DNA from: Parietaria judaica
Lineage: Eukaryota > Streptophyta > Magnoliopsida > Rosales > Urticaceae
DNA: 64,000 nucleotides
Assembly: GCA_954871525.1 (NCBI GenBank)
Contig: OX940864.1
Coordinates: 14,006,001 to 14,070,000, forward strand
Reading direction: 5' to 3'
Below are positions 22,206 to 35,364 of the stretch, in pieces. Within the stretch, counting starts at the first letter, position 1. Each line of letters starts with the position of its first letter. A model generated the notes under the pieces. The model did no database searches and was not told where the DNA came from. It saw only the letters and a list, made by a program, of their open reading frames with translations. The translations under genes and the position numbers were made by a program.

Positions 22206-25154
22206 ATGAAACCCCGCCGAATCTCGGTTCTCGCCGTTGCCCTCTCTCTCTGCCTCTCCCTCTCCCTCTCGCTCGCCGCCACCGACTCGGGCGACGTGGC
22301 GGTGCTCAGGGAGCTCGAGCGCGGGCTGGAGAACCCGGAGCTCCTGAAATGGCCTGCGGAGAGCGACGACCCGTGCGGGACCCCTCGCTGGGCCCACGTG
22401 TTCTGCGACGGCGACAGGGTGTCGCAGATTCAGGTCCAGAATCTCGGCCTGCAGGGCCCGCTCCCCAAGAGCTTCAACGAGCTCTCGGAGCTCACCAACT
22501 TAGGGTTTCAGAGGAACAGATTCTCCGGCGCACTGCCGAGCTTCAAAGGCCTGTCGAATCTCCGGTGGGCGTATCTGGATTTCAACGAGTTCGACTCGAT
22601 CCCGAGCGACTTCTTCGACGGCCTCGACAATCTGGAGGTTCTGGCCTTGGACGGCAATGCCTTCAATGGCAGCTCCGGTTGGATGTTCCCGAGCGGGCTG
22701 CTGAGCTCGGCGCAGCTCGTGAATCTCACCTGCGGAGACTGCAATCTGGTGGGGCCATTGCCGGGTTTCTTGGGGAACTTGTCGTCGTTGCAGGTCTTGA
22801 CTCTCTCCGGGAACAGCTTGTCGGGAGAGATTCCCGAGGGTATGAAGGGGATGACTCTGAGCAAGCTCTGGCTGAACAACCAGAGAAACGGCGGCTTGAG
22901 CGGCTCCATCGAGGTCTTCACGACAATGGAGTTTCTCACTGAGCTTTGGCTTCATGGAAACCAATTCTCGGGGAGAATCCCGGAGAGCATTGGGAACTTG
23001 ACTTCGCTCAAGAGCCTCAAGCTGAACGGGAATCAGTTGGCGGGTCTGGTTCCGGCGAGCTTGGCTGCAATGGAGTTGGAGAATCTGGATTTGAGCGATA
23101 ATCGTCTGATGGGTCCGATTCCGGCGTTCAAGGCGATGAATGTGTCGTTCGGATCTAACTCGTTTTGTTTGGATAAGATCGGAGGTGAGTGCGATCCTCA
23201 GGTGACGGCTCTGATCGAGTTTCTCGACGGGATGAACTACCCGTCGAGGTTGGTCTCCATGTGGGTCGGGAACAACGCCTGCGACGACTGGTACGGCTTG
23301 AGCTGCGACGGCGGCGGGAAGGTCTCCGTGATCAATCTGCCCAAGCTGAGCCTCAACGGCACTCTGAGCCCGTCGCTGGCAAGGCTCGCCTCCCTCCGCC
23401 GGATTCTGCTCGAAGGCAACCACCTCGGCGGCTTGGTCCCGGCGGACTGGACGGAATTGAAGTCCCTCACGGAGCTGGACCTGAGCGGAAACGACATTGC
23501 CCCGCCATTGCCGGTTTTCAACCCCTCCGTCAAGGTCAACATCAACGGTAACCCGTTGCTGAAGGGCGACCCGACGAAGGCAGCCCCGTCGTCGCCGGAG
23601 GGGAGCCCCGTGCCGCCCAAGAAACAGGGGCCGGGAAGCCAGTCGGCCCCGAGCGGGAGAGCGACTCCGGGCAAAGAACCCGACGAGCTCGCAGCGAAGA
23701 ACTCTAAAAGACCCAGCCTCGTTCCGATCGTGGCCCCCATCGCGAGCGTGGCCGTGGCGGCGTCTCTTTTCGTGATTCCTTTATCGATCTACTGCTGCCG
23801 GAGTAAGAGAGCCGCCACGGCGCCGACCTCGCTTGTTGTCCACCCGAGGGACCCCTCCGACCCCCAGGGCGAGTTCAAGATCGTAGTGGCGAACGGCGCC
23901 GCCACCGGAAGCGCTTCGACGGCGAGCGACGCCCTGAGCCGGAACAGCGGAGAGTCCCACGTGATTGAGGCCGGGAATTTGGTGATCTCGGTGCAGGTGC
24001 TGCGCAACGTGACGAAGAACTTCGCGCCGGAGAACGAGCTCGGGCGAGGCGGATTTGGGGTGGTGTACAAGGGGGAGCTCGAAGACGGGACGGCGATCGC
24101 CGTGAAGAGGATGGAGTCCAGCGTGGTCAGCAACAAGGCGTTGGACGAGTTCCAGTCCGAGATCGCCGTGCTCTCGAAGGTGCGTCACCGACACTTGGTG
24201 TCCCTCCTCGGATACTCCATTGAAGGCTACGAGAGAATCCTCGTATACGAGTTCATGCCTCAGGGGGCTCTCAGCAAGCACCTCTTCCATTGGAAGACCT
24301 TCAAGCTCGAGCCTCTCTCGTGGAAGAGGCGACTCACCATCGCTTTGGATGTCGCCAGAGGAATGGAGTATCTCCACACATTGGCTCACCAGAGCTTCAT
24401 CCACAGAGATCTCAAGTCGTCGAACATCTTGCTCGGCGACGATTTCCGAGCCAAGGTCTCGGATTTCGGGCTCGTGAAGCTCGCCCCCGACGGCGAGAAA
24501 TCGGTAGTCACGAGGCTTGCCGGTACTTTCGGCTATTTGGCGCCAGAATATGCTGGTAAGCTTTCTTGATTCTTTTTTGTATCCTCAGTTTGATAATCAT
24601 GCTTAAAAACTCAACTGGTTCAATGCTGTGTCTGATTTCCAGTGACCGGGAAGATCACGACGAAGGCCGACGTGTTCAGCTTTGGCGTCGTTCTGATGGA
24701 GCTCTTGACGGGGATGATGGCGTTGGACGAGGACCGGCCAGAGGAGAAGCAGTACCTGGCGGCCTGGTTCTGGAACATCAAGTCCGACCGCGAGAAGCTT
24801 CTGGCAGCGGTGGACCCCGCGCTTGATGCGGAGGAAGAGGAGAAGCTCGAGAGCGTGGCTGCCCTGGCTGAGCTGGCGGGGCACTGCACGGCCCGTGAGC
24901 CCGGGCAGCGGCCCGATATGGGACATGCGGTCTCGGTGCTGGGCCCGCTCGTGGAGAAGTGGACCCCGCTGGATGACGAGGCGGAGGAGATCTCGGGGAT
25001 TGACTACAGCCTGCCGCTCAACCAGATGGTGAAGGGGTGGCAAGAGGCGGAGGGACGGGAGTTCAGCTACGTGGATTTGGAGGACAGCAAGGGAAGCATT
25101 CCAGCCCGGCCCACAGGCTTTGCCGAGTCCTTCACCTCCGCTGACGGCCGGTAA
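22206..25154 (+). CDS. TMK: TMK-type leucine-rich-repeat receptor kinase
   Basis: This is a plasma-membrane receptor kinase of the transmembrane kinase (TMK) subfamily, known for auxin-related signalling in Arabidopsis. Exons 22206-24555 and 24643-25154 join across an 87-base GT-AG intron at APEYA/VTGK, the usual TMK position, giving 953 residues. Domain order: signal peptide (about 1-27); a first LRR block with its N-terminal cap (Cys pair around DDPCGT); a second cap (NNACDDWYGLSC) with further LRRs; a Ser/Pro-rich juxtamembrane segment; a TM helix near 510-530; a kinase with glycine loop GRGGFGVVYKG, catalytic lysine in AVKRM, HRDLKSSN (H733, D735) and DFG (D753). The C-terminus RPTGFAESFTSADGR is a TMK hallmark. 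All catalytic residues are present. The first exon is much GC-richer than its surroundings. Which TMK paralogue it is cannot be decided here. Confidence 0.95.
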
Positions 25155-28100
25155 ATCACCCCGCTACCTTTGTGCGTTCTTTCGGAGGTATCTGCAGATG
25201 TGTCTGTCTCGTGTTGTCGTAGTTTCTTCAACTTTTTTCTTATTACAGTTTTCTCTCAAGAATTTATAAACCGTCGCAATTATTCACTTGACCGTTAAGT
25301 AATCGACGGTTATCGTCAATTTTAAGCCATACTGCTACGGTTATGATGATTTCGTCTCTAAATATTAGTACGCGAATTGCGTCTGGCTTAAAATTTTGAT
25401 CTAAATCGTTGATTGTTAAACGGTCATGGGAAAAATTGCTACAATTTATAAGTTCGGTGGGAGAATCGTTGTCGAAAAAAGTTCGAACAGAATTGCGACC
25501 CCGGAAACGGGGTAGGGCTGGTAATTATGTTTAGGGGTTATGGGTGATCCATTGCTCTTGTTTGTGTTGGGTGTAGATAGGATGTGGTGGTGTTACATTT
25601 TGGGGAAGTTGAGATGTTGATAGCAAGTTTTTGTGGTGAATTGAGTTTGTTTTTTTGTTTTTTATTTTATTTTATTTTATTTTATTTTTGGTTACTTTGC
25701 CAATAATGCTTATGTAGATAGAAATCAAGGTGAATGAGAACTTATTGGTCATTTCTTGATTTAAGATTCTTACTTCCTTTTGTTTTTTTTTTTTTGTTTT
25801 TTTTTTTTTTTCACTTATAAGTTATAGCCCTTACCTGCTTGTTGAATGAAAAAAAAGGGTGAAAGTTTTGGGCCCGATGTTTCCGTTTGTGGTCCGTTAC
25901 GTCCCGAAAACCAAGCTTTATTGTCAAAAAATCGGAGAAGCGGGAACTTTGCTTAGTGTTTTACCGTTAATAACTAATAATATAAATATTTTAAAGAGTT
26001 ATTGATGCTATTCATATTTCACGAACGATGAGCGAATTTTGCGCTTCGGACTCGGTCTCGATTTAACAAAAAAATAGTTTTTTTTTTTTTTTTTAATCGA
26101 GAGAGACTTTGTTGAAATGATCGAACTATAGGGATTAGGGATCAAGCAAAAAAAATTCAAAACTCCAATAACAAGTCTTTATGTTCTTAAAGAAATCATT
26201 AAATGGTATAGGTGAGGTGAGGCCTTTAACTTAAATTTGGTTTCAATAAGTTATAAGCCCAAAATTTTTGGTGAAAAAACAATAATAAGTGTCAAATCTC
26301 AAAAGGAATTATAGTTTATTGAATTTATTATTCGTGGTTATCTGTTTTTAACACGTATATATCTAACATGTCAAATTTCTTTTGTAGTCTTTTACTTTTG
26401 TATAGTAAAAAATGTAATTCTTATAAAGAAAATTGTATGGCTTTCACAAATGATAAAGCTAAAGAAGTGATGATAATTTGGGGACCATCCTATAATGCAC
26501 CATCTTTCTACCTATTTTGATATTTTGCATGAAAATCCATGCTGTCAAAATCAGTTCGCTGTCAAATTATGTTTTTTGGGGGTAGATTTTTTGCATTTGG
26601 GTTGTTATTAATTCCCTTGATAAATTTTGGGACAATTTATAGTTTGTTTTTTTAATAAAATTAATTAGTTTTTTTATTAGCTTCCTACTGCAAACTCAAA
26701 GTTTCATGTGTCAACGTATAATTTATACGTTTTTATTTTTTTCGACTAAGTTTTTGTCTTTTTTAAACACAAAACGATATGAATGACCTATAATACTTTA
26801 GTATTTCTGTTGTAGAACACGTTTTGATTACTTGGCGAGAACTTGTCAACCCTATGAAATTTTTGTAGTTCATATACCGTCAAAAAAAGACAAAAACGTA
26901 AACAAATCATATATCACTATATATAGAATATAATAGTAAGAAGATAATAGAAGAACTTAATTACGTTGAAATTTTATTCCTTCCTCCTAAACCTCATGGA
27001 AAACTACATAGTTTATTATTATTAGATACTAATTATATTCCTTCCTCCTAGTCCTAAGCGCCACGGAAAATTGATTATGACAAAAAGAAAATATTACAGT
27101 TATCTTTGATATTCTTTCAAAAAATATATATTTCTTTTCTTCTTTAAGCATCATCTTCAAAATTTTCAAACCTTGTTTACGTCCAAAAATATAAAATTAG
27201 TTGAATTCCTAAACAGAAAACATGGCTCATATTATTTGATTGATCATATTCATAGTGAACCAAATCAACATTGTTTTCATGTTGACCTTTCCACATGGAT
27301 GAATTTGGGAACCTTGACTGAATTGAGCCCACAAAGCATTCATGGTGTCCCTTTCTCCATGGCCACACAAAAGATGAAAATAACTAAAAGCAAAAGGAGA
27401 AAAAAAAAAAAAAAAAAAAAAGCTTTTTTGGCATTAAAAACAGATATAGGACAGTTTTTAAAGGCCAAAAATCAGTTTTACTTTTAGGCTGAAAACAAAA
27501 AATAAAACTTAATTTTAAATTGGAAATTGAATATATGGAATATTAAATTTAAAAGAGTACTATTACAATCGAGTATAAATGGAATACTCACGTTTCGCAT
27601 CCGATCAGTAAAAATAAGGTAAATGGTACATTTATTGCATATGAATATAGTGTGATAAATAACTTAAATTTAATTTTACAATTATTTATTCGTATAGCGA
27701 TATAAATTTTATTATTTTCAAATTTATTTATATTAAAATAAGATTACTAAATAGTAAATATCTTATATAAACAAAATACGTATTTATAAGAATACCGCAC
27801 GGGATGTAGTGATATACATTGTTGGACCGTATGTATGTCCTTTTATAATATTTGTGAGGATGAACGAAGTGCGACAAATTTGTTTTATAATACTTATCCA
27901 AGGAACGTGGCAATCATTTTCAGCTTGAAAGAGATTAATGAAAAGCCCTTATTTCATGGTGACACGTGGTCGCTTCCCCCAATCTTTGTTTCCATGTCGA
28001 CTTGTCAGTTTTGGCATCATATATTTAAGACTTCATTGCGACACTTGTCATCACTTCCATGGTTACATGGTAAAAATCTACTCTCACGAGTTACACACAA

Positions 28101-28290
28101 TCAAAAATTAATAATAAAAAAACCTCTTATTAACAAGAAAGTCTCTAATTTACATTTTCGAGTTACATACAAAATTTTACATTTTCTATTGATTTCGTCT
28201 CACGTATTTTCAGTAATATTGCTTTTTATTATAAAAAAAACCTCTTATTAACAAGAAAGTCTATAATTAATAAAAAAGTGCATGCGAAAT
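25155..28290. other. 3-kb AT-rich intergenic stretch, no gene recognised
   Basis: It contains the presumed 3' UTR of the TMK gene, poly-T runs (25787-25811, 26078-26094) and a poly-A run (27400-27420). Frames at 27173-27487 and 27835-28251 show no known protein signature and are AT-driven. Confidence 0.55.
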
Positions 28291-28952
28291 TAGGGGTGAA
28301 CAAACGGGTATTCGGTGCGGTTTTTGATAAATAATAGACCGAATCCCGCATTTCGGTATTTTAAAAACAATAACCGAATACTCTATTTTTAAATATGAAA
28401 ACCGCATTTATCGTATAATCGGTATTCGGTATCGGTTGCTGTAATATCGGTTTTTTTACCCATATTTATCGCTTTTAATATTCACATCTACATAAACTAA
28501 CTACTATTAATAATAAATAATATTACACATAAACATACTACTAAATACTAATACTACTAAATACTAATATTACACATAACATAAGCACACTACTAATATT
28601 ACACATACTAATACTACTAAATACTAATATTACACATAACATAAGCACACTACTAATATTACACAATGCACCGAGAGAGTAGTGAAGAAATTTTTTTTTG
28701 ACGTGTTGATATGTATGTTCAATAGACAATAATAAAATATACTATTAAATTTAGTAAAAGCGGTAAAACCGAGTAAGCAGTTGTGGTTTTCACATTAAAA
28801 CCGAAAACCCTATTTTATCCTATTTCGGGTATTCGGTTTTTTCTCGGTATATTCGGTTTTAACCGCTTTAATAGCGGTTGCGGTTTAATCGGTATCTCTT
28901 TGATCAGTTTTCGGTAAAAAATTAGATTTACTGTTTCTTTTGTTCACCCCTA
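28291..28952. mobile_element. hAT-like MITE with TAGGGGTGAACAAA ends
   Basis: It starts TAGGGGTGAACAAACGGGTA and ends TTTTGTTCACCCCTA. Subterminal sequence is full of 'ttcggtattcggt' and 'aaccgaata' motifs in opposite orientations. The flanks (GCGAAATT and ACGAAAAT) agree at six of eight positions, an old 8-bp TSD. A 60-bp tandem duplication lies inside. It shares only the first bases and general layout with the 15935 and 46824 copies. Confidence 0.8.
28547..28664. repeat. 60-bp tandem duplication
   Basis: Two copies with an exact 60-base period; 'tacacataacataagcacac' occurs at 28571 and 28631. It is inside the MITE 28291-28952. Confidence 0.9.
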
Positions 28953-29834
28953 CGAAAATGTATACATTATTATCGACTTGCACAACTTCCATCATTTATG
29001 TCGTAAATTGTCTTAATACAAAATAGAAATGCCCTCTCTATTAGGTCATGTCATTTCATAGCAAGTCAATAGACCGATTAAGTTTTTGACCATACGTGAA
29101 GAGCCAAAATTTCAAAGTCAATTAGTACTTCTAATCAATATTCTAACAGCTTAATACCTTAATATACAAGAACCAGTAAAACCTGGATTATAGGAGAGAA
29201 CAGAAAACAAAACTTCAAGATTACCGTAAGATTCTCATCGGTTAAAACTATTTAATCCCCGCGACTTTGCAGCTAATTTCCTGCACATTCATACAAAAAC
29301 GTTATGTAAGAGGTTCAATATTGCACTTGCGAAGGTATCTATCTAATCAATTAAAATAAATTTGCAGATCACGCGTAAGGTGTGTCGAGGGAACAATTAA
29401 AATTTCAGAAAAACGTCGACAATAAGAACCGCAAAACCACTAGCTTTACAAGCAAAGGCCATAACTAATTAAACTGAGTACGAGCCTATTGAAGGGGACA
29501 GGGACATCACATAAGCAATTTGAAGCGGGGTACTTGAAAAGAAACTAAAATAAGATAGTCAATTTTAAGCCGAAAACAGAATATAACAAAGGCCAAATTT
29601 AATCGGTAAAAAAAAAATCATACACTGAAAAATAAATGAATACCCAAATCATTTGGTAGCGGTATTCGGATTTTACAAATAAATAAAAATACTGAATTGC
29701 AAACTGCATATATACCGCAGATGACTAAAATCTAATATTTATTATAAATATGTGAGTCGATAGTGTATTGAGTTCTATGTATATAATAATTCCAGCATTT
29801 ACCAATTACCATTTTCTTAAAGATAATGACTGAG

Positions 29835-29868
<34 letters not shown>

Positions 29869-30143
29869 ATACTCATAAGGTTTTAGTCTTATTTGGTCAT
29901 ATTCTTTAAGCGGTAAATATAATTTAAAAAAAAAAAAAAATTTAATGCTACCGAATATCCTACAAATGCGATTTTTCCTCTAAAAGAATTGGTTTTCCTT
30001 TTCGGAAATGCAAAATTCTGTCTATTGTTAATAAATACCACACTGTACGTACCGCTCACCCCTAATTGGGATAAATCTCTTTCACTAATATGATCCTGAA
30101 AATATAGTTCAAAAAGCTTACCTAAGAGGAAGGAATAATAATA
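28953..30143. other. Intergenic stretch with a partial hAT-like MITE end
   Basis: GTACCGCTCACCCCTA at about 30048-30063 looks like the right terminus of another TAGGGGTG-type MITE, and 'ttggtagcggtattcgg' near 29652 fits its interior. The left end was not found. An (AT)n tract lies at 29838-29866. Confidence 0.45.
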
Positions 30144-33100
30144 TTATGTATCCTCTGCAAAGCATCCCATATGATATGTCTTGGTAAGATTTGAGTTCTG
30201 ATCTTTCAGATAGGAATTAGGTTGCGTTGAGGACAGCGACGGCGAAGGGCGGAATTGTTGGTACGGGAGATAAAGAGGCGGTAATAGCAACGCCAATTGC
30301 CGATCCATAGCTACAAGTCTCCCACATTTACTGAGATTGAAAAAATGTCAAAAGTTAATATAAGAAGATTGGGAGGTTTTTTTTTTTTTTTTTTTTTTTA
30401 TCATTAGTCACATTTTAATCATGTCTCGTGATTTTATTATGTTATGTTATGTCTTGTTTAGTTATGTTATTCTAATGGGGTTTCAAATATATTTAATCTT
30501 CAAGTATAGTTTAAGGGTGTTGAAAATTATGTTCAGGGTTTGACCCGGCCTATTACGTGATGATTTTTGGTCTATTTTAGGGATCCTAAGATCAATTAGA
30601 AAGACATCAAAGAACAATTTGATGATTTCGTCGTTGGATTAGGGTAGTTGCCCTTTAAAGTTTAAGGTAGATATCTTGGGGAAATAGGGGGTTTTCAATT
30701 TTCGTAGCGTGAAGATACCTACGACTTCAGGCCATAATAAAGATCTGGGTACCTTAAGTTTAGGCTTACTAAGGGCATTCTAGTCTTTTGGAGGGTGAAT
30801 ACTAAGGTCTATTTATTTAAGCGAGAAGAATGGATCATTTATATTATGTTGAGATTGATATCTCTATGTTAGGCTTATTTAATTGTATCTTTAACTATTT
30901 TTATTAAGTAGGGTATTCTCGGATATTTTTGTTTAGAGGCTAATTAGTTTCCTATTGAACGCCATCAAGAACTGTCTAGCTCTCGAACAAGTGACCGGTG
31001 TTTGTATTGTTAGTTGTCGTTTATCAATAGCATTTTTGCAAGTTCATCACCTTGGTGAATTTCCAGTTGGATTATTTATACGAACCTAGCCCATACCAGA
31101 CCCGACTAAGGTTCATAAGCCCATGAGTAGAACTCACCCCCAAAAGCTAACTCGAAGGGGGAGGGATCCCATGGGTTTATAAACGATCAACTAAGCCCAT
31201 AATCAATTGGGACTTATCATACCACCACGTATCCGACATTGACACTGACACCGACATTCACGTCGGTCCATCCGGTTGGCCCACTCTAGTTTTTCTAGGT
31301 CGCCCCTTCCACAAGTTGCTCCTTCTTGGGTCGTCCGTTCAGCGACATGGGTGGAGCGTGGTTGGCTCTATTATCAATTGATAGGAACTAGCCAATACTA
31401 GGCCCGTACCAAGGGTCATATGCTCATGAGTAGAGCTCACCCTCAGAAGCTAAGCTTGAAGAGGGAGGGATCCCATGGGTTTATAAAATAAACCAATAAC
31501 TAAACCCATGATTAGTTAATGTGGGACTTATCAATTATCTGTTTGGTCCTATCACTCTCTTAGAATAAAAGTAGCTTAGCTTAGAGTAATACCTGCAAGC
31601 TTTTGTGAACAAATTTTGGTAGCAGCAGATCCAATGCTATAAACAAATGAAGAAAGTTGAGAGAAATGATCAAAGAGAAATGAACATATAGATTAGGCTT
31701 CGTTGGTACCAAAAGAGAATATAAAGCTGTATCAGCTCCAGCCCCGAGAAAATACTGCAACGCCATTGCAGCGTGTTCCTGCAACAGGATAGTACATTTG
31801 ATTTACAAAGTTATAATGAATTATCATATAGTTGAAAGTACAAAAGGTTTAAAAAAAAAAAGCATGATTACCGTTATATGTCTAAATACATGATAAACAG
31901 AGACGCCTCTTGCGTGAATATAGCTACCTCCCTGTTAAATAAAAAATGGGCAGTCGAATAAAGGATAAGATATTAAGAGAGAATAAAAAAAAAAAAAAAA
32001 TACAAAGATGAACCCGTTATTTAAGTGTATGAAGGTACAACTTGTAATTCCTCATCATATAAATACTGTAAAATTCTAAAATCTTTTATGATTTTTATGA
32101 CTTTAAGACTTATCATTAATGACTTTACGAACTTTATGTAAAAATATGTCTTGTTTACTATTAATTCTATGAGATATATAATATTTTATGAATATTTTTT
32201 CATATAATTGAGGCTTAAGCCTCTTGAGGCTACGGGAAAATGCCTCGGTTCCCATTTAAGACTTTCAAAACCTTAGGTACAAGCCACAGCATTAATTTCC
32301 TTTTCCTGTTATTATTTAGTTTGTACTTTATTCCATTTGTTTAATTAATAAGCAGTAAGCAACATAGTAGATAATATATTTACTAGTACTTAGGATAGCA
32401 TTGATAGTATTTTTCTGTTTAAAATTAGTTATAAATTCCTAGAATCAAGGTTATTGCTAAAAATTCTACTCTATTCTAAATATTGCAGCCGATTATTCAG
32501 CTTTTAACAGCTTTCACATCTAATTATGCTCGGCCTATATTTGAGTTATAACGAGTTCATCTTATCAAACACAATCTAGTGCTAATTAAACCAGATTACC
32601 TCATCAGGGGAGAAGAAAGCGACTGCATCTGGATCGATTGAACCAGCGGGATGCAATGATACCACGGCTCTAAAAACCGAAGGGAAAAACAACTCAATCA
32701 CTGCAACTTTATCGATAGAAACATCGCCCACAGACCCGTGTTCTGTTCTGTTTGAGCTATGAAAACCGTGTTCCTTCAGAACTTCTGTTTGACTTTCGGT
32801 TGCTGAAGTGGAAAGTGAAGAAGCTCTTTTAAGCCAATCTAGGCGTTCATAGGTTGAGATTTTCAGATTCGGTACTTCCTTTTCCAATCGAGTCAGAACA
32901 TCTGACAGTGTTTTGCAATAACTAATCTCTTCTTGATTTACTGTTCTGTGTTTCTTTGCACTCGGTTTTGTGTTCTGTCCACTCAGATCCTCATCGAGAT
33001 GAGGAAAGAATCGCCTTTTCTGATCCGTGAAAGCCTTGAGAGCCAACCTTATGAATATCACGTCATCCAATCATTTACTAATAATAATCAGTATTCTCGT

Positions 33101-34155
33101 TACTTTTTCATTAAAAAACACACAAGACAAGCTAATTAGTCTAACTATCATTTGTAGTCCCCATTTCAATAAAGTCCTCATATTAACCCCGATACCCGAA
33201 AGTACATTAAAACATATAGTCATGTCGTGTTCTTTCTTAATCAGTCTAATGTATCATTCATGATCTCTAAGCCCCCATCTTTACGCTAAACTCTAAATCC
33301 TAAACCCTATACTCGAAAGTACATAATATATTTTTTCAGATCGTGTTCTTCGCTCGATCAAAGTCTAATATATCATATGCCATTCCCATTTCGAAAGAGC
33401 CCTCGTCTTTTGCCATACACTTAAGCTCCAAAATAATCACCTTACTCGGAGTGTTGCCCTAAACCTTAGCACATAAACCCTAAACCCATAAACTATTTAT
33501 TACATGACGGAACTCATATACACGTAAAATCGATAAGCTGCACACAGCTAAATGGTCTCTAATTCAACAAATGTTTGGATTAAAAAGTTCATATTTTGGT
33601 ACAAGTAGTTAACACAACACAGTGAATTCCAATAAACCAACCTGGTCCTATCAACGGCCGACGCACCAGCCTGCCCAGCCACCTGGCGCTTCCACGCATA
33701 CGCCACGACGGCGCCGTCGGGGCAGACCAGAGGCATGTGCAATCCCCACGAGTTGCTCCGGGACCGAAGCGATTCGCTCAGAACTCCAGACTCCTCCAAC
33801 TGTTTCCCTAATTCAACCAATCAATCAAAAATCAATTTTCACATCTACAGAATGCGAATTTGAAACCCTAGTCGAGGAAGTTACCGATCGATCGGAGGTC
33901 CTGGAGGTGCTGACGCATCGAGGCGTCCTCGCTCTGGAAGAGGTGCATCGGCTTGGTGCTCTGGTGGGGCTGACCCGCGACGAAGAGCGCTTCCAGGAGC
34001 CGATCCGCGCCGAGCCGGATGTCGGCGATGAGCCGCGCCGCCTGCGAGAGCCGCTCGATGGCCTGAGCCACCTGTTTGGGCGGCGCGTCCGCGTAGTTCG
34101 CCTGGACGCCGGCGCTCGGCGAGGCCGTCGCCGGCAATGGAGCTTGCTGCTGCAT
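30144..34155 (-). CDS. MED27: Mediator of RNA polymerase II transcription subunit 27
   Basis: MED27 is a nuclear Mediator subunit linking regulators to RNA polymerase II. Seven exons on the minus strand join in frame: 34155-33885, 33807-33642, 33047-32600, 31931-31872, 31778-31710, 31636-31593 and 30330-30144 (1245 nt, 414 residues). All introns are GT-AG. Conserved blocks are APPKQVAQAIERLSQAARLI, ADIRLGADRLLEALFVAGQP, SLRSRSNSWGLHMPLVCPDG, RTRLALKAFTDQKRRFFP, PAGSIDPDAVAFFSPDEGGS and ALQYFLGAGADTALYSLL. The C-terminal zinc-ribbon-like part has WICCYQNLF...CSKCGRLVAMD and ends YHMGCFAEDT. Length and layout match plant MED27. The last intron (31592-30331) holds a TRIM-like retroelement; intron 2 contains a diverged duplication. 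The divergent RNS2-like gene starts 1.2 kb away. Confidence 0.95.
31076..31533. mobile_element. TRIM-like short LTR retroelement in MED27 intron, TSD ATTAT
   Basis: Two related direct repeats (31076-31219 and 31379-31533) share 'gggagggatcccatgggttt' and end GGGACTTATCA. They are separated by about 160 bp with no coding sequence. ATTAT occurs at 31071-31075 and 31534-31538, a 5-bp TSD. LTR 2 begins TGATAGGAAC; LTR 1 begins TTATACGAAC, so its G has mutated. No clear primer-binding site was seen. Confidence 0.7.
33160..33400. repeat. Diverged tandem duplication in MED27 intron 2
   Basis: 'cccgaaagtacattaaaaca' with a following 'tcgtgttctttc...gtctaatgtatcat' is echoed by 'ctcgaaagtacataatatat' and 'tcgtgttcttcg...gtctaatatatcat' about 125 bases later. 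Old and imperfect. Confidence 0.55.
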
Positions 34156-34293
34156 AGCTAGTAGCTACTTTGTGCCTCGGCCCTCAGGTACTTCTTGACT
34201 AAACGATTACTGAATACGACCACATTTAAGTCAAATATTAAAATGGTAAATTGTAAAAAGATTTAATGATTTATATTATAGCTATTTTTTTAA

Positions 34294-34761
34294 GGGTTAA
34301 TGACGGCAAAAATACTCAAAGTTTGATCAGAGAACCCCTCGTGTACTCAAAGTCGTAAAGTGGTGGTAAAAGTACCCAAAGTTTTATTTGGAGCGTTGAC
34401 CACTCTATTCTCGTAACGCAATTAACTTACTTGTTAACTCTAGCCACGTGGACAAACGTGGGTTGCTAACATAGTAATTTTTTGCCACGCGTATGTGCCC
34501 ACGACACCTAATTAGGAGTTTAATTCACTATTTTGTCGTAAACGAGGCTAATGTGGGCTCGTACACGTGGCAAAAAATTGTTATGTCAACAACCCACGTT
34601 TGTCCACGTGGCCAAAATTAATGGGTAAGTTAACTGCGTTACGAGAATGGAGTGGTCAACACCCCAAATGCAACTTTGGGTACTTTTGCCACTAATTTTA
34701 GACTTTAAGTACGCGAGGAGCTCTTTGTCCAAGCTTTGAGTATTTTCGCCGTCATTAACCC
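34294..34761. mobile_element. Mutator-like foldback MITE between MED27 and RNS2
   Basis: The ends are GGGTTAATGACGGCAAAAAT and the inverted ATTTTCGCCGTCATTAACCC, with arms about 200 bp long containing 'gttgaccactc' and 'cacgtgg'. The flanks are T-rich, so a TSD (TTTTTAA) is only suggestive. It is the same family as 40347-40810 and lies in the shared upstream region of two divergent genes. Confidence 0.85.
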
Positions 34762-35364
34762 TTTTTAATTATAATAAATATATGCGCATCTGGAGAGACT
34801 GGGTTTTCAGTTTTCATAATCATTAGATTCGTAAGGAAAAAGGTGATGTTACGATTAATGCGAAAAACACCCAATACCCGATGTCGCATCATGCTCATTA
34901 CGATGACCAAAACCGAACACGCATATGCACACAAGTACCAACCAACAAATTTCCAAAATTCAGAATCAAGCTTTATCTCGGGCTCTTGAACGTCTTGTTC
35001 TCCCCATACATCTTTAAAAGCTTGAGGTTCAAACTCATTTGACGTAATTGCGTGCTCTCTATATATATAAATTTGGCCAATAAAACTACGTGTTTGTAGA
35101 CTGAGTATATATAATAATACGAGAGTGTATTATAACTTTGGGTAATATCGTGAACTTATTAAAAAAGTATATACTATATAGAATCAATTAGATACTAATA
35201 TCCGAAATACAACCACCAATCATTGATGTAGTTAGTTAGTTAGGTAGTGCATTTTTTCTCTATAAACTAATATTATAAAATAATATAAAAATGATAGCTT
35301 CATATATATATATATATATATCGCTCTCTCAACGTAACGTATCGTATATTCCCAGAACTCTCCC

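Noticed and set aside
22500..23423. 307-codon open frame on the minus strand inside the TMK gene, and similar long frames at 22145-22942 and 23781-24404
   Set aside because: They are antisense or alternative-frame shadows of a GC-rich coding exon with clear TMK homology on the plus strand.
27835..28251. 138-codon plus-strand frame
   Set aside because: No similarity to a known family; it starts in AT-rich spacer and has repeated 'acctcttattaacaagaaag' segments.
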